DNA of 64,000 nt from Pseudobacteriovorax sp. Its GTDB lineage: Bacteria > Bdellovibrionota_B > Oligoflexia > Oligoflexales > Oligoflexaceae. The stretch is from assembly GCA_013215145.1 (NCBI GenBank), contig JABSRP010000011.1:1-64000 (forward strand), written 5' to 3'. This document shows positions 17,853 through 26,064 of the stretch, one piece after another. Position numbers and translations under genes: made by a program. The notes beneath the pieces were generated by a model that was not told the origin of the DNA, did not search any database, and was given only the letters and a program-made list of their open reading frames with translations. The first letter of the stretch is position 1, and each line of letters begins with the position of its first letter.

Positions 17853-18686
17853 TTATAATAGCGCTTTAAGTTTTGTAATGGCTCCAACAAAATTTCCCTT
17901 GGATACATTATTTTCCCAGAACTCCCTTTCATCGCCACTCACTTCGATGAATCGGTGCAGCTCCCATAAAACGTCAAGAACCGTGAGTCGTGTCGGTAAA
18001 AAATCACCATTCTTAAGTAAGCTTCTTTCGGGGTCGTCTGAAAGAGCTTCAATCACTTGGGTCAGTACCTCTAGAAGTGTAAAAGAGATCTGCATTCTAG
18101 CAAAGTTAGCTGCAGCAGTTAATTGTTGGAGTGTTTCTTCAAGTTTCATCAGTAAGGTATCGTAGTCGGAATCCTGAGCGACGACTTTTTGTATGCTTGT
18201 TTCTAAAAACTGCTTAATCTCATTTGAGAAAAAATCAATATACTGGCGCTTTGTTTCGCCGCTAACTTTGGCGAATTCAAATGCGTACCCACCATCATCG
18301 ACGTTCTCCTCTGCTACATGATTTTGTACCTGTGCTGGACGATCATCTCTCTGTTGATCCAGCACCTCACTTAGGGAGGCAATATCGATATTGAATGTTT
18401 CGGCAATAATTTGACCAAGAGGTTGTCTCGAGGCTTTTTGATGTTCACTTACCTCGGAAATGACTTTTTGAGAAAGAAATCCAAGTTTGTTGCAAGTTGA
18501 GGTGAAGGTGTCTCCGCTCTCCCTGACCCCGATGGCCTTGACCAAGTCTTTGCATGATATTAGCTGCTTTTCATGGCAAATTTCAAATGTTGATACCAAT
18601 TGATCGCTTTGTAGCAGTAATGCTTCGGCGAGCTGCTCTCGGTTAATCACCCCCATTTCCACCAGTCTATTTCCAAAAAAACCCAT
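17853..18686 (-). CDS. Chemosensory-operon protein with MshEN-like repeats and Hpt-like C-terminus
   Basis: 277 aa, not a known che product. Residues 4-26 (FGNRLVEMGVINREQLAEAL) match the half-repeat of MshEN/GspE N-terminal domains; weaker copies occur at about 31-53, 60-83 (CNKLGFLSQKVISEVSEHQ) and 89-112 (PLGQIIAETFNIDIASLSEVL), i.e. two tandem MshEN-like units. MshEN is a c-di-GMP-binding domain in some secretion and pilus ATPases. The C-terminal part (145-250) is helical and laid out like a CheA P1/Hpt bundle, but LTAAANF stands where HTxKGS would be, so the phospho-His is missing. Encoded between the 131-aa paralogue and cheY. Inferred role: ligand-binding or scaffold component of this signalling operon. 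Confidence 0.7.
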   Translation of the reverse strand: MGFFGNRLVEMGVINREQLAEALLLQSDQLVSTFEICHEKQLISCKDLVKAIGVRESGDTFTSTCNKLGFLSQKVISEVSEHQKASRQPLGQIIAETFNIDIASLSEVLDQQRDDRPAQVQNHVAEENVDDGGYAFEFAKVSGETKRQYIDFFSNEIKQFLETSIQKVVAQDSDYDTLLMKLEETLQQLTAAANFARMQISFTLLEVLTQVIEALSDDPERSLLKNGDFLPTRLTVLDVLWELHRFIEVSGDEREFWENNVSKGNFVGAITKLKALL

Positions 18687-18698
18687 ATCAAATCTCTC

Positions 18699-19094
18699 CT
18701 ATGCGGCAATTTCAATTCCGAAGTCGCTAGGGCTTTCTATGACCATCGCAACGTATTCATCGAGTTTTACGGTTAAATCTGTAAAGGTTACGTGCTGATT
18801 TTTCAGTAGGTATAAGAATATAGATGGAACCTGATCCTTTATTATGCCGTCTAGCTGTAGTGAAAATTCTTCAGACCAATAACCCAAGACTTGGCAACTC
18901 TTTTCAAAACTACAATGCTCTGACGTCTGATGCTCATAAACAGCAAGTATTTGGTCAGTCGTCAGAAGGTTATTATCCTTAATCAGCCTCGGTAGAGACT
19001 TATTTCCCTTCGATTGTTGAATAAAGGCTTGCACCATGATCTCTGGGGTTACAATGCCGGATTCGACTAAAAACTCGCAAAAAGAAATTTTCAT
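18699..19094 (-). CDS. Small MshEN-like repeat protein in che operon
   Basis: 131 aa. Starts inside the last codons of cheB (4-nt ATGA overlap) and ends 12 nt before the 277-aa gene. It resembles the N-terminal half of that protein: repeats at 4-27 (FLVESGIVTPEIMVQAFIQQ), 34-56 (LPRLIKDNNLLTTDQILAVY), ~62-80 and ~92-113, the spacing of two MshEN-like units. The LG pair and Arg typical of good c-di-GMP binders are not well kept, so nucleotide binding is uncertain. No signal peptide or membrane segment. Likely a cytoplasmic partner of the chemosensory proteins; no named family recognised beyond the repeat. Confidence 0.7.
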   Translation of the reverse strand: MKISFCEFLVESGIVTPEIMVQAFIQQSKGNKSLPRLIKDNNLLTTDQILAVYEHQTSEHCSFEKSCQVLGYWSEEFSLQLDGIIKDQVPSIFLYLLKNQHVTFTDLTVKLDEYVAMVIESPSDFGIEIAA

Positions 19095-20182
19095 AAAATA
19101 CCCTTTACCATTTTTGAGATAATTTTTTCACAAGCATCAATACTTTTGATTTCGTCGAAAGCATCAACCTTAAATACGCTGCCTGGCATACCCCAAACGG
19201 TAGACGTTTCCTCATCTTGTATGACCACACAGCCTCCAGCATTTTTTATAGCTATAGAACCATCTTTACCGTCGCTTCCCATTCCGGTCAAAACCATTGC
19301 AAAGGCCTTTCTTTGAAAAATTTCAGCAGCAGATTCGAAAAGATAATCAACGGCAGGCCTGACGGAACATCTCTTTTGCCTTTGATCAAGCGATATACTA
19401 ATATCGTCTCCTTGCTTGACCAGAGTCATATGGTAATCTCCCGGAGCTATATAGATGCGATTTTGTAAGGTTTCCATGTGCTTTGCTTCAGCAGTCTCAA
19501 TTTGGGTTAATTCTTGAATCGATTTCGCCAACGAGCTTGTGAACGTCGGAGGCATATGCTGGGTGATGAGAATTGGAATCTTTAAAGGTGGACGCAACTG
19601 ACCTAAAAGTGTTTTTAATGCTACTGGCCCGCCGGTGGAAGAACCTACGACACATATCTTAGGTGAAAACATATTTACGTTGATTTTGTGCCAATTACTT
19701 TTGTTCGGAGTTTGACTTTGAGGAACTGGAGCGGCGGGAGCTGAAGTCGTTTGCCCAACAGCCACTTTTTCAGGTACTCTGTTATTGCTAATGAATTGAA
19801 GTGCTCTAGGAATGAGTTGCTCTTTTATATGTTCAAGGGCTTCTTCTAACGAATTAACATTAGCTGGTTTTGTTACAAAATCATTTGCACCAGCCTCCAG
19901 TGCTTTGATTGTTGTATCGGCACCACGAGCAGACTGACCAGAGAATACTATAGTATGTACCTTTATATTCTTCTGTCGAATCTGTTCAAGGGTTTCGATG
20001 CCTCCCATTTCAGGCATTTCCAAATCGAGTATGAGAAGATCAAAATCTCCGCGTTCGAGTTTGCCAAGGGCTAATACACCGTTAGGCGCAACTTCAATAT
20101 GATTGAACTCTGGACACGAACCAATAGCGGCTTTGATTTGGCTCCGAAACACAACCGAGTCATCAACAATCAGAACTTTCAT
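19091..20182 (-). CDS. cheB: Protein-glutamate methylesterase CheB
   Basis: 363 aa. Receiver domain first (VDDSVVFR, phosphoacceptor in LLILDLEMPEMGG, Lys in FVTKPAN), then a Pro/Ala-rich linker, then the methylesterase domain with the Ser-His-Asp triad in VVGSSTGGP, ITQHMPP and LTGMGSDG. It removes methyl groups (and deamidates) chemoreceptor glutamates opposite to CheR, activated by phosphorylation from CheA. Lies 13 nt after cheW and overlaps the following 131-aa gene by 4 nt. Confidence 0.96.
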   Translation of the reverse strand: MKVLIVDDSVVFRSQIKAAIGSCPEFNHIEVAPNGVLALGKLERGDFDLLILDLEMPEMGGIETLEQIRQKNIKVHTIVFSGQSARGADTTIKALEAGANDFVTKPANVNSLEEALEHIKEQLIPRALQFISNNRVPEKVAVGQTTSAPAAPVPQSQTPNKSNWHKINVNMFSPKICVVGSSTGGPVALKTLLGQLRPPLKIPILITQHMPPTFTSSLAKSIQELTQIETAEAKHMETLQNRIYIAPGDYHMTLVKQGDDISISLDQRQKRCSVRPAVDYLFESAAEIFQRKAFAMVLTGMGSDGKDGSIAIKNAGGCVVIQDEETSTVWGMPGSVFKVDAFDEIKSIDACEKIISKMVKGIL

Positions 20183-20195
20183 ATTTCAACAACCT

Positions 20196-20663
20196 TCATG
20201 CGGCTAGGTCTTCCGCTGTTTCGTTCAGAAAACCAATCACACGATCAATATCAATAACTGACAAAAGCTGTCCTGATACTTTATAGACGCCCCTTAGAAA
20301 TCGTCTTGTCCCTTCAGGAATGGTATTAGGTGTTGGTTCAAAGTCATTGGTATTGACCTCGAGTACATCTCCAATTTTGTCCACTTGAAAAGAGATCAAG
20401 AAACCATCGAGTTTACAAACGACATTGAGTGCCTCTGCTGGACGTTCGACGTGAATCTCGAATAATTCTCTTAGACCTATCGCTGTGGCAACCTGCCCAC
20501 GTAGGTTAATCAGCCCTCTTACAAAATCGGGAGCTAGCGGAATATCTGTCATACCCATGGGTCTCACGATTTCTTGAACTCGAGTGACATCGAGGCCAAA
20601 AAGCCTATTACCGATAATAAAAGTGGAAAACTGCTCTGTTGTTACTTTATTTGTCATAATCAT
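20196..20663 (-). CDS. cheW: Chemotaxis coupling protein CheW
   Basis: 155 aa, a single CheW SH3-like domain: FIIGNRLFGLDVTRVQEIV, the VRGLINLRGQVATAIGLREL core and a final SGQLLSVIDIDRVI strand. It couples receptors to CheA. The ATG overlaps the cheA stop (ATGA); a second ATG two codons later is equally possible. CheA itself has two more CheW-like domains, so this operon encodes three in all. Confidence 0.95.
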   Translation of the reverse strand: MIMTNKVTTEQFSTFIIGNRLFGLDVTRVQEIVRPMGMTDIPLAPDFVRGLINLRGQVATAIGLRELFEIHVERPAEALNVVCKLDGFLISFQVDKIGDVLEVNTNDFEPTPNTIPEGTRRFLRGVYKVSGQLLSVIDIDRVIGFLNETAEDLAA

Positions 20664-23584
20664 CCGCCATTAATGATTTCGTTGATTGTCTTTAGTAGAA
20701 TCTCTTCATTTAGTTTCTCAAGGTAATCGATGAAACCAACATCTTTGCCACGTTTTATGTCCGACTCTCGAAACCTTGTGGTGACGGCAACCATCGGAAT
20801 ATGCTTAGTACTCGTATCAGAGTTTACCTTTTCAGCAAAAGTATAGCCGTCCATTCTTGGCATTTCTATGTCCGATAGAATCATGGTTAATTCATCTTTA
20901 TTTGCCTCAACCATCTCTAGGCCTTGCACACCATCGTCAGCAGTGGTGACCTTATAGCCATTGGATTCAAGACAGTTTCGGATATGATTGCGGAAGAATT
21001 TACTATCTTCAACCACCAAGATATGTTCCGAGTTAGCGGCTTTCTTCGGAGGCTCGAGCTTTATTCCGTGACTATCAGCGTAGTCCTGAATGATTTTAAA
21101 GGCGTCAATCACGACAAAAACTTGATCCCGATCAATGAAGGAACCGAGAATTCCCTGGTGGGATTTAATCTGATCATCGATAGCGGCGGTAGAACCAATG
21201 ACATCCAGGATCTCGCCGACCTCGAGTCCAAATAATCGTTCTTGGTACATAACGACAACGATTGGATTTGGCTCTGAAGGATCGGCCTTCTCTTTTTTGG
21301 GAAAGCCATAATAGTCAAGGACAGAAATTATGGGAAGTAGTTTGCCTCTGTAACGCACCACTCTTTGGCCGCCCGAGTAGTCATACTCACTGTCTTTAAA
21401 CTCTTCCAGACGATTGACTAATGAGAGAGGAAAGGCATACTTGCTTTGATCGTGAACATCGACAATTAGGTAATCAGTGATTTCCTCAAGTTTACGGTTC
21501 TTGTCACGCGCGCCTGCTAAGAAGTCTGAGTCCTCGTCGTTATGACCAATAAGTGCTTTTTCTGCAATTCCCATAACATCCAGTGTCAGCGCTACGGTTC
21601 CGTCACCAAGGAGTGTAGCTCCAGCATATAAGCCGAGAGATTTCAAGAATTGAGTTAAAGGCTTAACGACGATATCAGCTGAGTCTTCGATGTCTTCCAC
21701 AATAAGGCCGAAGGCTGTAGTACCTGCCTTAAGGACTACGATATTGCAAGTGGGATCGTCTAAAAATGATGATCTTTCGAGGGAAGGATCAAGTAGCTGA
21801 TCGAGACAGACCAAGGGTAGCAGTTGACCTCTAAGTCGATAGACGGGCTTTCCTTGTAAGGTTTCAATTTTATTCTCGCTGTCTTCACTGAGGTCGATCC
21901 TAAGTAACTCGAGTAGTTTTACCTGAGGAATGGCAAAACGCTGATCTCCCGACCTAATAAGTAGTGCCGGTACGATGGCCAAAGTTAGTGGGATTTTTAA
22001 CAGAAGCGTCGTCCCCTTACCCAGAGTCGAGTTAAGGTCGATGACTCCTCCAATTCGTTCAATATTGGTCTTGACAACGTCCATGCCCACACCTCGACCT
22101 GATATATTAGATATCGATGCTGCGGTGGAGAATCCAGGTGCAAATATTAGCTGATGGACTTCCCGGTCGGACATGTTAGCCAGTTGGTCGTTGTTCACGA
22201 TACCTTTTTCAAGGGCCTTTTGTCCAATTTTATCACGATCCAATCCTCTCCCATTGTCGGCGATCTCTATCACGACTTGGCCGCCTTCGTGGTAGGAGTT
22301 GATCATGATCTGACCCACTTCACCTTTACCAGAGGCTAATCGTTCTTCGGGTGTTTCAAGTCCATGATCAGCTGAGTTCCGGACTATGTGGGTGAGTGGA
22401 TCCTTCACGGCCTCGATAAGAGTTTTGTCGAGCTCCGTCTCCGTTCCTTCTAATTTTAGTTCAATGCGTTTATTGAGTTCTTTTGCAAGATCTCTCACAA
22501 CGCGATGGAATTTACTTAGGATTGATCCCACAGGTTGCATCCGAGTCTTCATGACTTCGGCTTGAATTTCTGTGGTCACAAGGTTCACCTTTTGAGCGAG
22601 CTTGGCAAATTCTGGGTTTTTATCATCAGCTGCGAATCGAAGAACTTGGTTTCGTACCAGTACGAGTTCTCCAGCAAGATTCATCAATTTGTCCAAGAGA
22701 GTGACGTGAACTCGAATCGTTTCCTGAGAGTCCGCTTTTTTCTCTGTCATTGTATTAGCCTTCTTTTCAGGTTTGGTTGACTTTGGTTTCGGTGTTGATG
22801 GAGCAGGAGCCGGAGACGCCGCTTTAGGAGTAGTTGGACTCGCTTTTGGAGCCGGAACCTCCTTCTTTTCCACTTGTGCTACTGGAGTGGAAACAACTTT
22901 TTCTGGGGCAGCTTTCGCTGCAACAGGCTCTGATTTTTTTACGGCGCTGGCCTCTGGGCCGGCTGTCTTTTCTTCAGTAGGTGTTGAGGGTTTGGCAGCC
23001 ACAGGTTTGGGTTCCACCTTTTTTGGAGCCGCTTCCACTGAAGCTGGACTGGCTTCTACCTTAGTCTCGGAGCTCGTTGTTGCCGTTGCCGCGTGTTTGT
23101 GGGCCTGTGCATCAAATTTGGGTGTGTCTGCATTCGAAACCACATCGAAGCCGATGAAATCATCTCTCAAAAATCTTGTGGATCCGCCTATTGAACGTAT
23201 AGTCATGTCAATGAGTTTTGGAATACAGTCGAGCATTTCTGCTTCGGCATCATGCTCGACTTTGTTTTCTTTTATCGACTTGACGAGGTGAGAAACGATA
23301 TCGCAACCTTTGTAGATCACATCAATGAGATTACTATTTGGTTTGATCAGTCCCTGTCTGATCGGATCGAGACTAGATTCCATGGCGTGGGCAATGGAGC
23401 CAATCTGATGGAACCCAAACAACTGCGATGATCCTTTGATTGTGTGCATATCTCTATAGATGCTACTGATCGTCTCGTTGTCTATTTCGCCCTTCTCAAG
23501 GGAGGACAAAGACAGCGAAATGCGTTCGAGCATCTCCTCGCACTCACTGGTAAATTCACCAATGGCCTCTTCCATTGCGGACAT
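20660..23584 (-). CDS. cheA: Hybrid chemotaxis histidine kinase CheA with two CheW-like domains and a receiver
   Basis: Start chosen at ATG 23584 with AAAGGA 7 nt upstream; a longer frame could begin at TTG 23719 but adds 45 residues unlike CheA. The 974-aa product contains: Hpt/P1 with phospho-His at ~47 (MHTIKGSS); an Ala/Pro/Lys-rich linker (~160-290); dimerisation helices; a GHKL kinase (HIVRNSADHGLETPEER, IADNGRGLD, SGRGVGMDVVK); a first CheW-like domain; a second CheW-like domain (YLIVDVHDQSKYAFPLSLV... and FGLEVGEILDVI); and a C-terminal receiver (VVEDSKFF, Asp in MILSDIEMPRMDG, VTTRFRE). The receiver fusion recalls FrzE/hybrid CheA of deltaproteobacteria. First gene of the operon cheA-cheW-cheB-131aa-277aa-cheY-cheR. 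Confidence 0.93.
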   Translation of the reverse strand: MSAMEEAIGEFTSECEEMLERISLSLSSLEKGEIDNETISSIYRDMHTIKGSSQLFGFHQIGSIAHAMESSLDPIRQGLIKPNSNLIDVIYKGCDIVSHLVKSIKENKVEHDAEAEMLDCIPKLIDMTIRSIGGSTRFLRDDFIGFDVVSNADTPKFDAQAHKHAATATTSSETKVEASPASVEAAPKKVEPKPVAAKPSTPTEEKTAGPEASAVKKSEPVAAKAAPEKVVSTPVAQVEKKEVPAPKASPTTPKAASPAPAPSTPKPKSTKPEKKANTMTEKKADSQETIRVHVTLLDKLMNLAGELVLVRNQVLRFAADDKNPEFAKLAQKVNLVTTEIQAEVMKTRMQPVGSILSKFHRVVRDLAKELNKRIELKLEGTETELDKTLIEAVKDPLTHIVRNSADHGLETPEERLASGKGEVGQIMINSYHEGGQVVIEIADNGRGLDRDKIGQKALEKGIVNNDQLANMSDREVHQLIFAPGFSTAASISNISGRGVGMDVVKTNIERIGGVIDLNSTLGKGTTLLLKIPLTLAIVPALLIRSGDQRFAIPQVKLLELLRIDLSEDSENKIETLQGKPVYRLRGQLLPLVCLDQLLDPSLERSSFLDDPTCNIVVLKAGTTAFGLIVEDIEDSADIVVKPLTQFLKSLGLYAGATLLGDGTVALTLDVMGIAEKALIGHNDEDSDFLAGARDKNRKLEEITDYLIVDVHDQSKYAFPLSLVNRLEEFKDSEYDYSGGQRVVRYRGKLLPIISVLDYYGFPKKEKADPSEPNPIVVVMYQERLFGLEVGEILDVIGSTAAIDDQIKSHQGILGSFIDRDQVFVVIDAFKIIQDYADSHGIKLEPPKKAANSEHILVVEDSKFFRNHIRNCLESNGYKVTTADDGVQGLEMVEANKDELTMILSDIEMPRMDGYTFAEKVNSDTSTKHIPMVAVTTRFRESDIKRGKDVGFIDYLEKLNEEILLKTINEIINGG

Positions 23585-24095
23585 AGGTGGGTCCTTTCTC
23601 GATTGATTCCTATAAGACTCAAATTTGCCCTTGACCGTATAGATCAAAGGCTTACCTTGAGGGGATTCGGTTGCTATAGCGTCAATATTTAGTCCGGTAG
23701 ATGGCTCATGCTTTGGCAACCTGTTGATTTTTCCATACGCGCCTCAACAAAGAATCATATTCTTAGACTGTTACGAGACTTTAGGGTTGGCCAGAACAAT
23801 ATGAACCGGCGAGAATCTGCATGGAATTGCACCGATTTGTAAGCATCGCAGCATAGGGTTGAGGTGTGATTAGCTTGCCGGCCAAAATTTGACCTTTGTC
23901 GTTCTTTTTTATCCAGGCTCTAACCCGTTATATCTGTCAAATATTGATTCTATTTAACTTTCCTTTGTAAAAATATAATTTTGTCCTGGCGCGCTTGTTT
24001 CCTCTTATCAGGCAGAATTTGTTAAGATATTAGGTAGATGTCTTCGTCGTAATGCGATCCTGTGTTTCGCGGTTCATAGTAAGAGGGAGGAAGTC
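23585..24095. other. Intergenic region between divergent cheA and top6B
   Basis: 511 bp that should carry promoters for the che operon (minus) and topoisomerase VI subunit B (plus). The first 135 bp can be read as an N-terminal extension of CheA from a TTG codon, but with no ribosome site. The rest is A/T-rich towards 23940-24030. I see no other coding frame or strong repeat. Confidence 0.5.
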
Positions 24096-25967
24096 TTGCA
24101 AAAGGGAAAAATACGAGCGAGTAGTACTGCCGAGTATTTTGCGAAAAATTTGCAACAAGTTGGATTTTCCTCTCCGACGAAAGCCGTGTTAACCACATTG
24201 AAAGAGGCAGTCGATAATTCCCTTGACGCCTGTGAAGAGGCCGGGATTTTACCTGATATTTCCATCACTATCGAAAAAAAAGGAAAAGGTTCGCTAAAAA
24301 ATACGGATCAAATCCTAGTTAAGGTTGAAGATAACGGACCGGGGATTCACTCAAAGGATATTGCTAAGGTTTTCGGGGAATATCTTGCATCTTCAAAATT
24401 TGGTAAGGGTAGGTGTTCTCGCGGGCAACAAGGTATCGGTATCTCTGCTGCCACCACCTGGGCTATGCAAACGACGGCAAAGGGAGTTCGCGTCACCACC
24501 AAGACAGCAAAGCAAAAAATGGCAACCACTTGCTTAGTGCAGGTGGACTTGAAGCTCAATAAAGGGCACGTGAAAGATAAAAAAGAAATCAAATGGAAGC
24601 GTGAGCGTGGCACTGTCGTTGAGTTCTGGATCGATGGGCGCGTTCAATTGAACGGTGAGGCTGGTGTCATCGCTTTTCTTCGTAGCAATGTGCTGGTTAA
24701 CCCGCACTTAACTCTGCGTTATAAACTTATGGATCAAAAGCCGGTGACTGTAGAACGAGTCAGCGAGCTAGTACCGAAAATTCCTGAAGCCATGGCTCCT
24801 CATCCTCATACGATGAAGCTAGGGGAGTTTCTCGCTCATGCTCGCTTATTCGGAAGTACTGATATCAAAACTTGGCTGTCCGAATCCTTCTCTCGTATGG
24901 ATGATTCTGTTATCAAGGAATTGACTAGCTTAGGCGTAAAAAAATCTCTTTTGCTGAAGAAAATCGATCAGTTAAAAGATGATGATTTTAAATCGCTGTT
25001 TGTTGCCATACAAAATTGTGAGCTTAAACCACCTTCTACGAAAACGGTTTTATCCATCGGAGAGGAAGGTTTGGCAAAAAGTATTTTACGTTTGGGAGAT
25101 GTGGATTACTTTTCTGTGGTGACGCGAAAACCCACCATATGTGATTTCAAACCAGTCCAAGTCGAAATTGCCTTAGCAAGGATGTTAGGTAAAAACTCAG
25201 CAGAAGAAGACGTCGTCCAAGTCCTACGTTTTGCTAATCGTGTTCCGCTGCAATTTGATAAAGCTGGTTGTGCCATCGTCAAGGGAATCAGCACGGTTAA
25301 TTGGAAGTCTTACGGACTGCGCCAGTCGAGATCCTCTTTGCCTTTGGGGCCTTATATCATCGCCGTCAGCTTAGTCTCGCCCTTCATCAAATTTAAAAAT
25401 GCCTCAAAAGAGACCATCGATGCTTCCGAAGAGTTGGTAGAAGAAATCCGTAAGGCTCTCATGCAGGCGGGACAGCGCCTATCCAGGCATCTTCGACGAG
25501 AACACAAAGAAAGTGTTTTGGAAAGTAAAATCCAGCATATTGAAAGTTTTGCTCCCATATTGGTGGAAGGTCTAGTCAGAATCACTGAGTCTGATGAGGA
25601 AAGGAGAGATCGAGCTCATCAGGGATTGCTCAAGCTACTTGGGAGGGAAACAAAGGAAGCGGAAAAGGATTTGGAAGCTGCCGAAACTAAGCTCAAAAAA
25701 CATCTTCAAAGCCGACGGAAGAGGCTTGGTCACGTGGCTACAATCCTAGATCAAGAAAACGAAAAAAATGATGAGTCAGAAAAAAAGTTGGATGAAAACT
25801 CCGAATCTGATAGTACGAACTCTTCCAAGTCTAGGAAGACGAAAAAGGCTTCAGAGAAAACATCAAAAGACGGCAAAAAGGTAGCGAAGAAGAAAGTCGC
25901 GAAGAAGAAAGTCGCGAAGAAGAAAGTCGCGAAGAAAAAAGTCGCAAAGAAAAAAACTAAAAAATGA
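24096..25967 (+). CDS. top6B: DNA topoisomerase VI subunit B
   Basis: 623 aa; TTG start 24096 supported by AGAGGGAGG just upstream. ATPase subunit of the type IIB topoisomerase VI, an A2B2 enzyme that relaxes and decatenates DNA. GHKL motifs: EAVDNSLDACEEAG (Asn ~41), VEDNGPGI (~78-84), and RGQQGIGISAA (~109-119). An H2TH-like segment lies near residues 270-300, then the transducer domain with the switch Lys in the WKxY motif (VNWKSYGL). The C-terminal ~110 residues are charged and end in five Lys/Ala/Val-rich repeats, an extension not needed by archaeal enzymes. The family is archaeal/plant; bacterial copies are rare. The A subunit follows 97 nt downstream. Confidence 0.95.
   Translation: MQKGKIRASSTAEYFAKNLQQVGFSSPTKAVLTTLKEAVDNSLDACEEAGILPDISITIEKKGKGSLKNTDQILVKVEDNGPGIHSKDIAKVFGEYLASSKFGKGRCSRGQQGIGISAATTWAMQTTAKGVRVTTKTAKQKMATTCLVQVDLKLNKGHVKDKKEIKWKRERGTVVEFWIDGRVQLNGEAGVIAFLRSNVLVNPHLTLRYKLMDQKPVTVERVSELVPKIPEAMAPHPHTMKLGEFLAHARLFGSTDIKTWLSESFSRMDDSVIKELTSLGVKKSLLLKKIDQLKDDDFKSLFVAIQNCELKPPSTKTVLSIGEEGLAKSILRLGDVDYFSVVTRKPTICDFKPVQVEIALARMLGKNSAEEDVVQVLRFANRVPLQFDKAGCAIVKGISTVNWKSYGLRQSRSSLPLGPYIIAVSLVSPFIKFKNASKETIDASEELVEEIRKALMQAGQRLSRHLRREHKESVLESKIQHIESFAPILVEGLVRITESDEERRDRAHQGLLKLLGRETKEAEKDLEAAETKLKKHLQSRRKRLGHVATILDQENEKNDESEKKLDENSESDSTNSSKSRKTKKASEKTSKDGKKVAKKKVAKKKVAKKKVAKKKVAKKKTKK
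25881..25955 (+). repeat. Five tandem 15-bp repeats encoding the basic tail of Top6B
   Basis: Unit GTCGCGAAGAAGAAA, five copies with minor changes (first starts GTAGCG; last GTCGCAAAGAAAAAA), each encoding VAKKK. Gives a histone H1-like Lys-rich tail just before the stop. Confidence 0.95.
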
Positions 25968-26064
25968 TTGGCCGTGAGAGACGACTTGAAGCGTCGTTCA
26001 AGATAGACTGTTACTGAGGTATTTCGGCAAAGAGATACAAATCTTATTAATAGGAGCAAGATTC

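Noticed and set aside
22773-23291. A 172-aa plus-strand frame opposite cheA
   Set aside because: It is the reverse of the Ala/Pro/Lys-rich linker of CheA; its Gly/Ala/Thr composition reflects that and no ribosome site precedes it.
23585-23719. N-terminal extension of CheA from TTG 23719
   Set aside because: Not CheA-like and no ribosome site, while ATG 23584 has AAAGGA at the right distance.
25881-25955. Short tandem repeat as a possible CRISPR
   Set aside because: 15-bp units without spacers, in frame inside a coding sequence. No CRISPR array is seen anywhere in the window.
25751-26059. Minus-strand 102-aa Phe-rich frame with FFATF repeats
   Set aside because: Antisense of the 15-bp Lys-rich repeat in top6B, not a real membrane protein.
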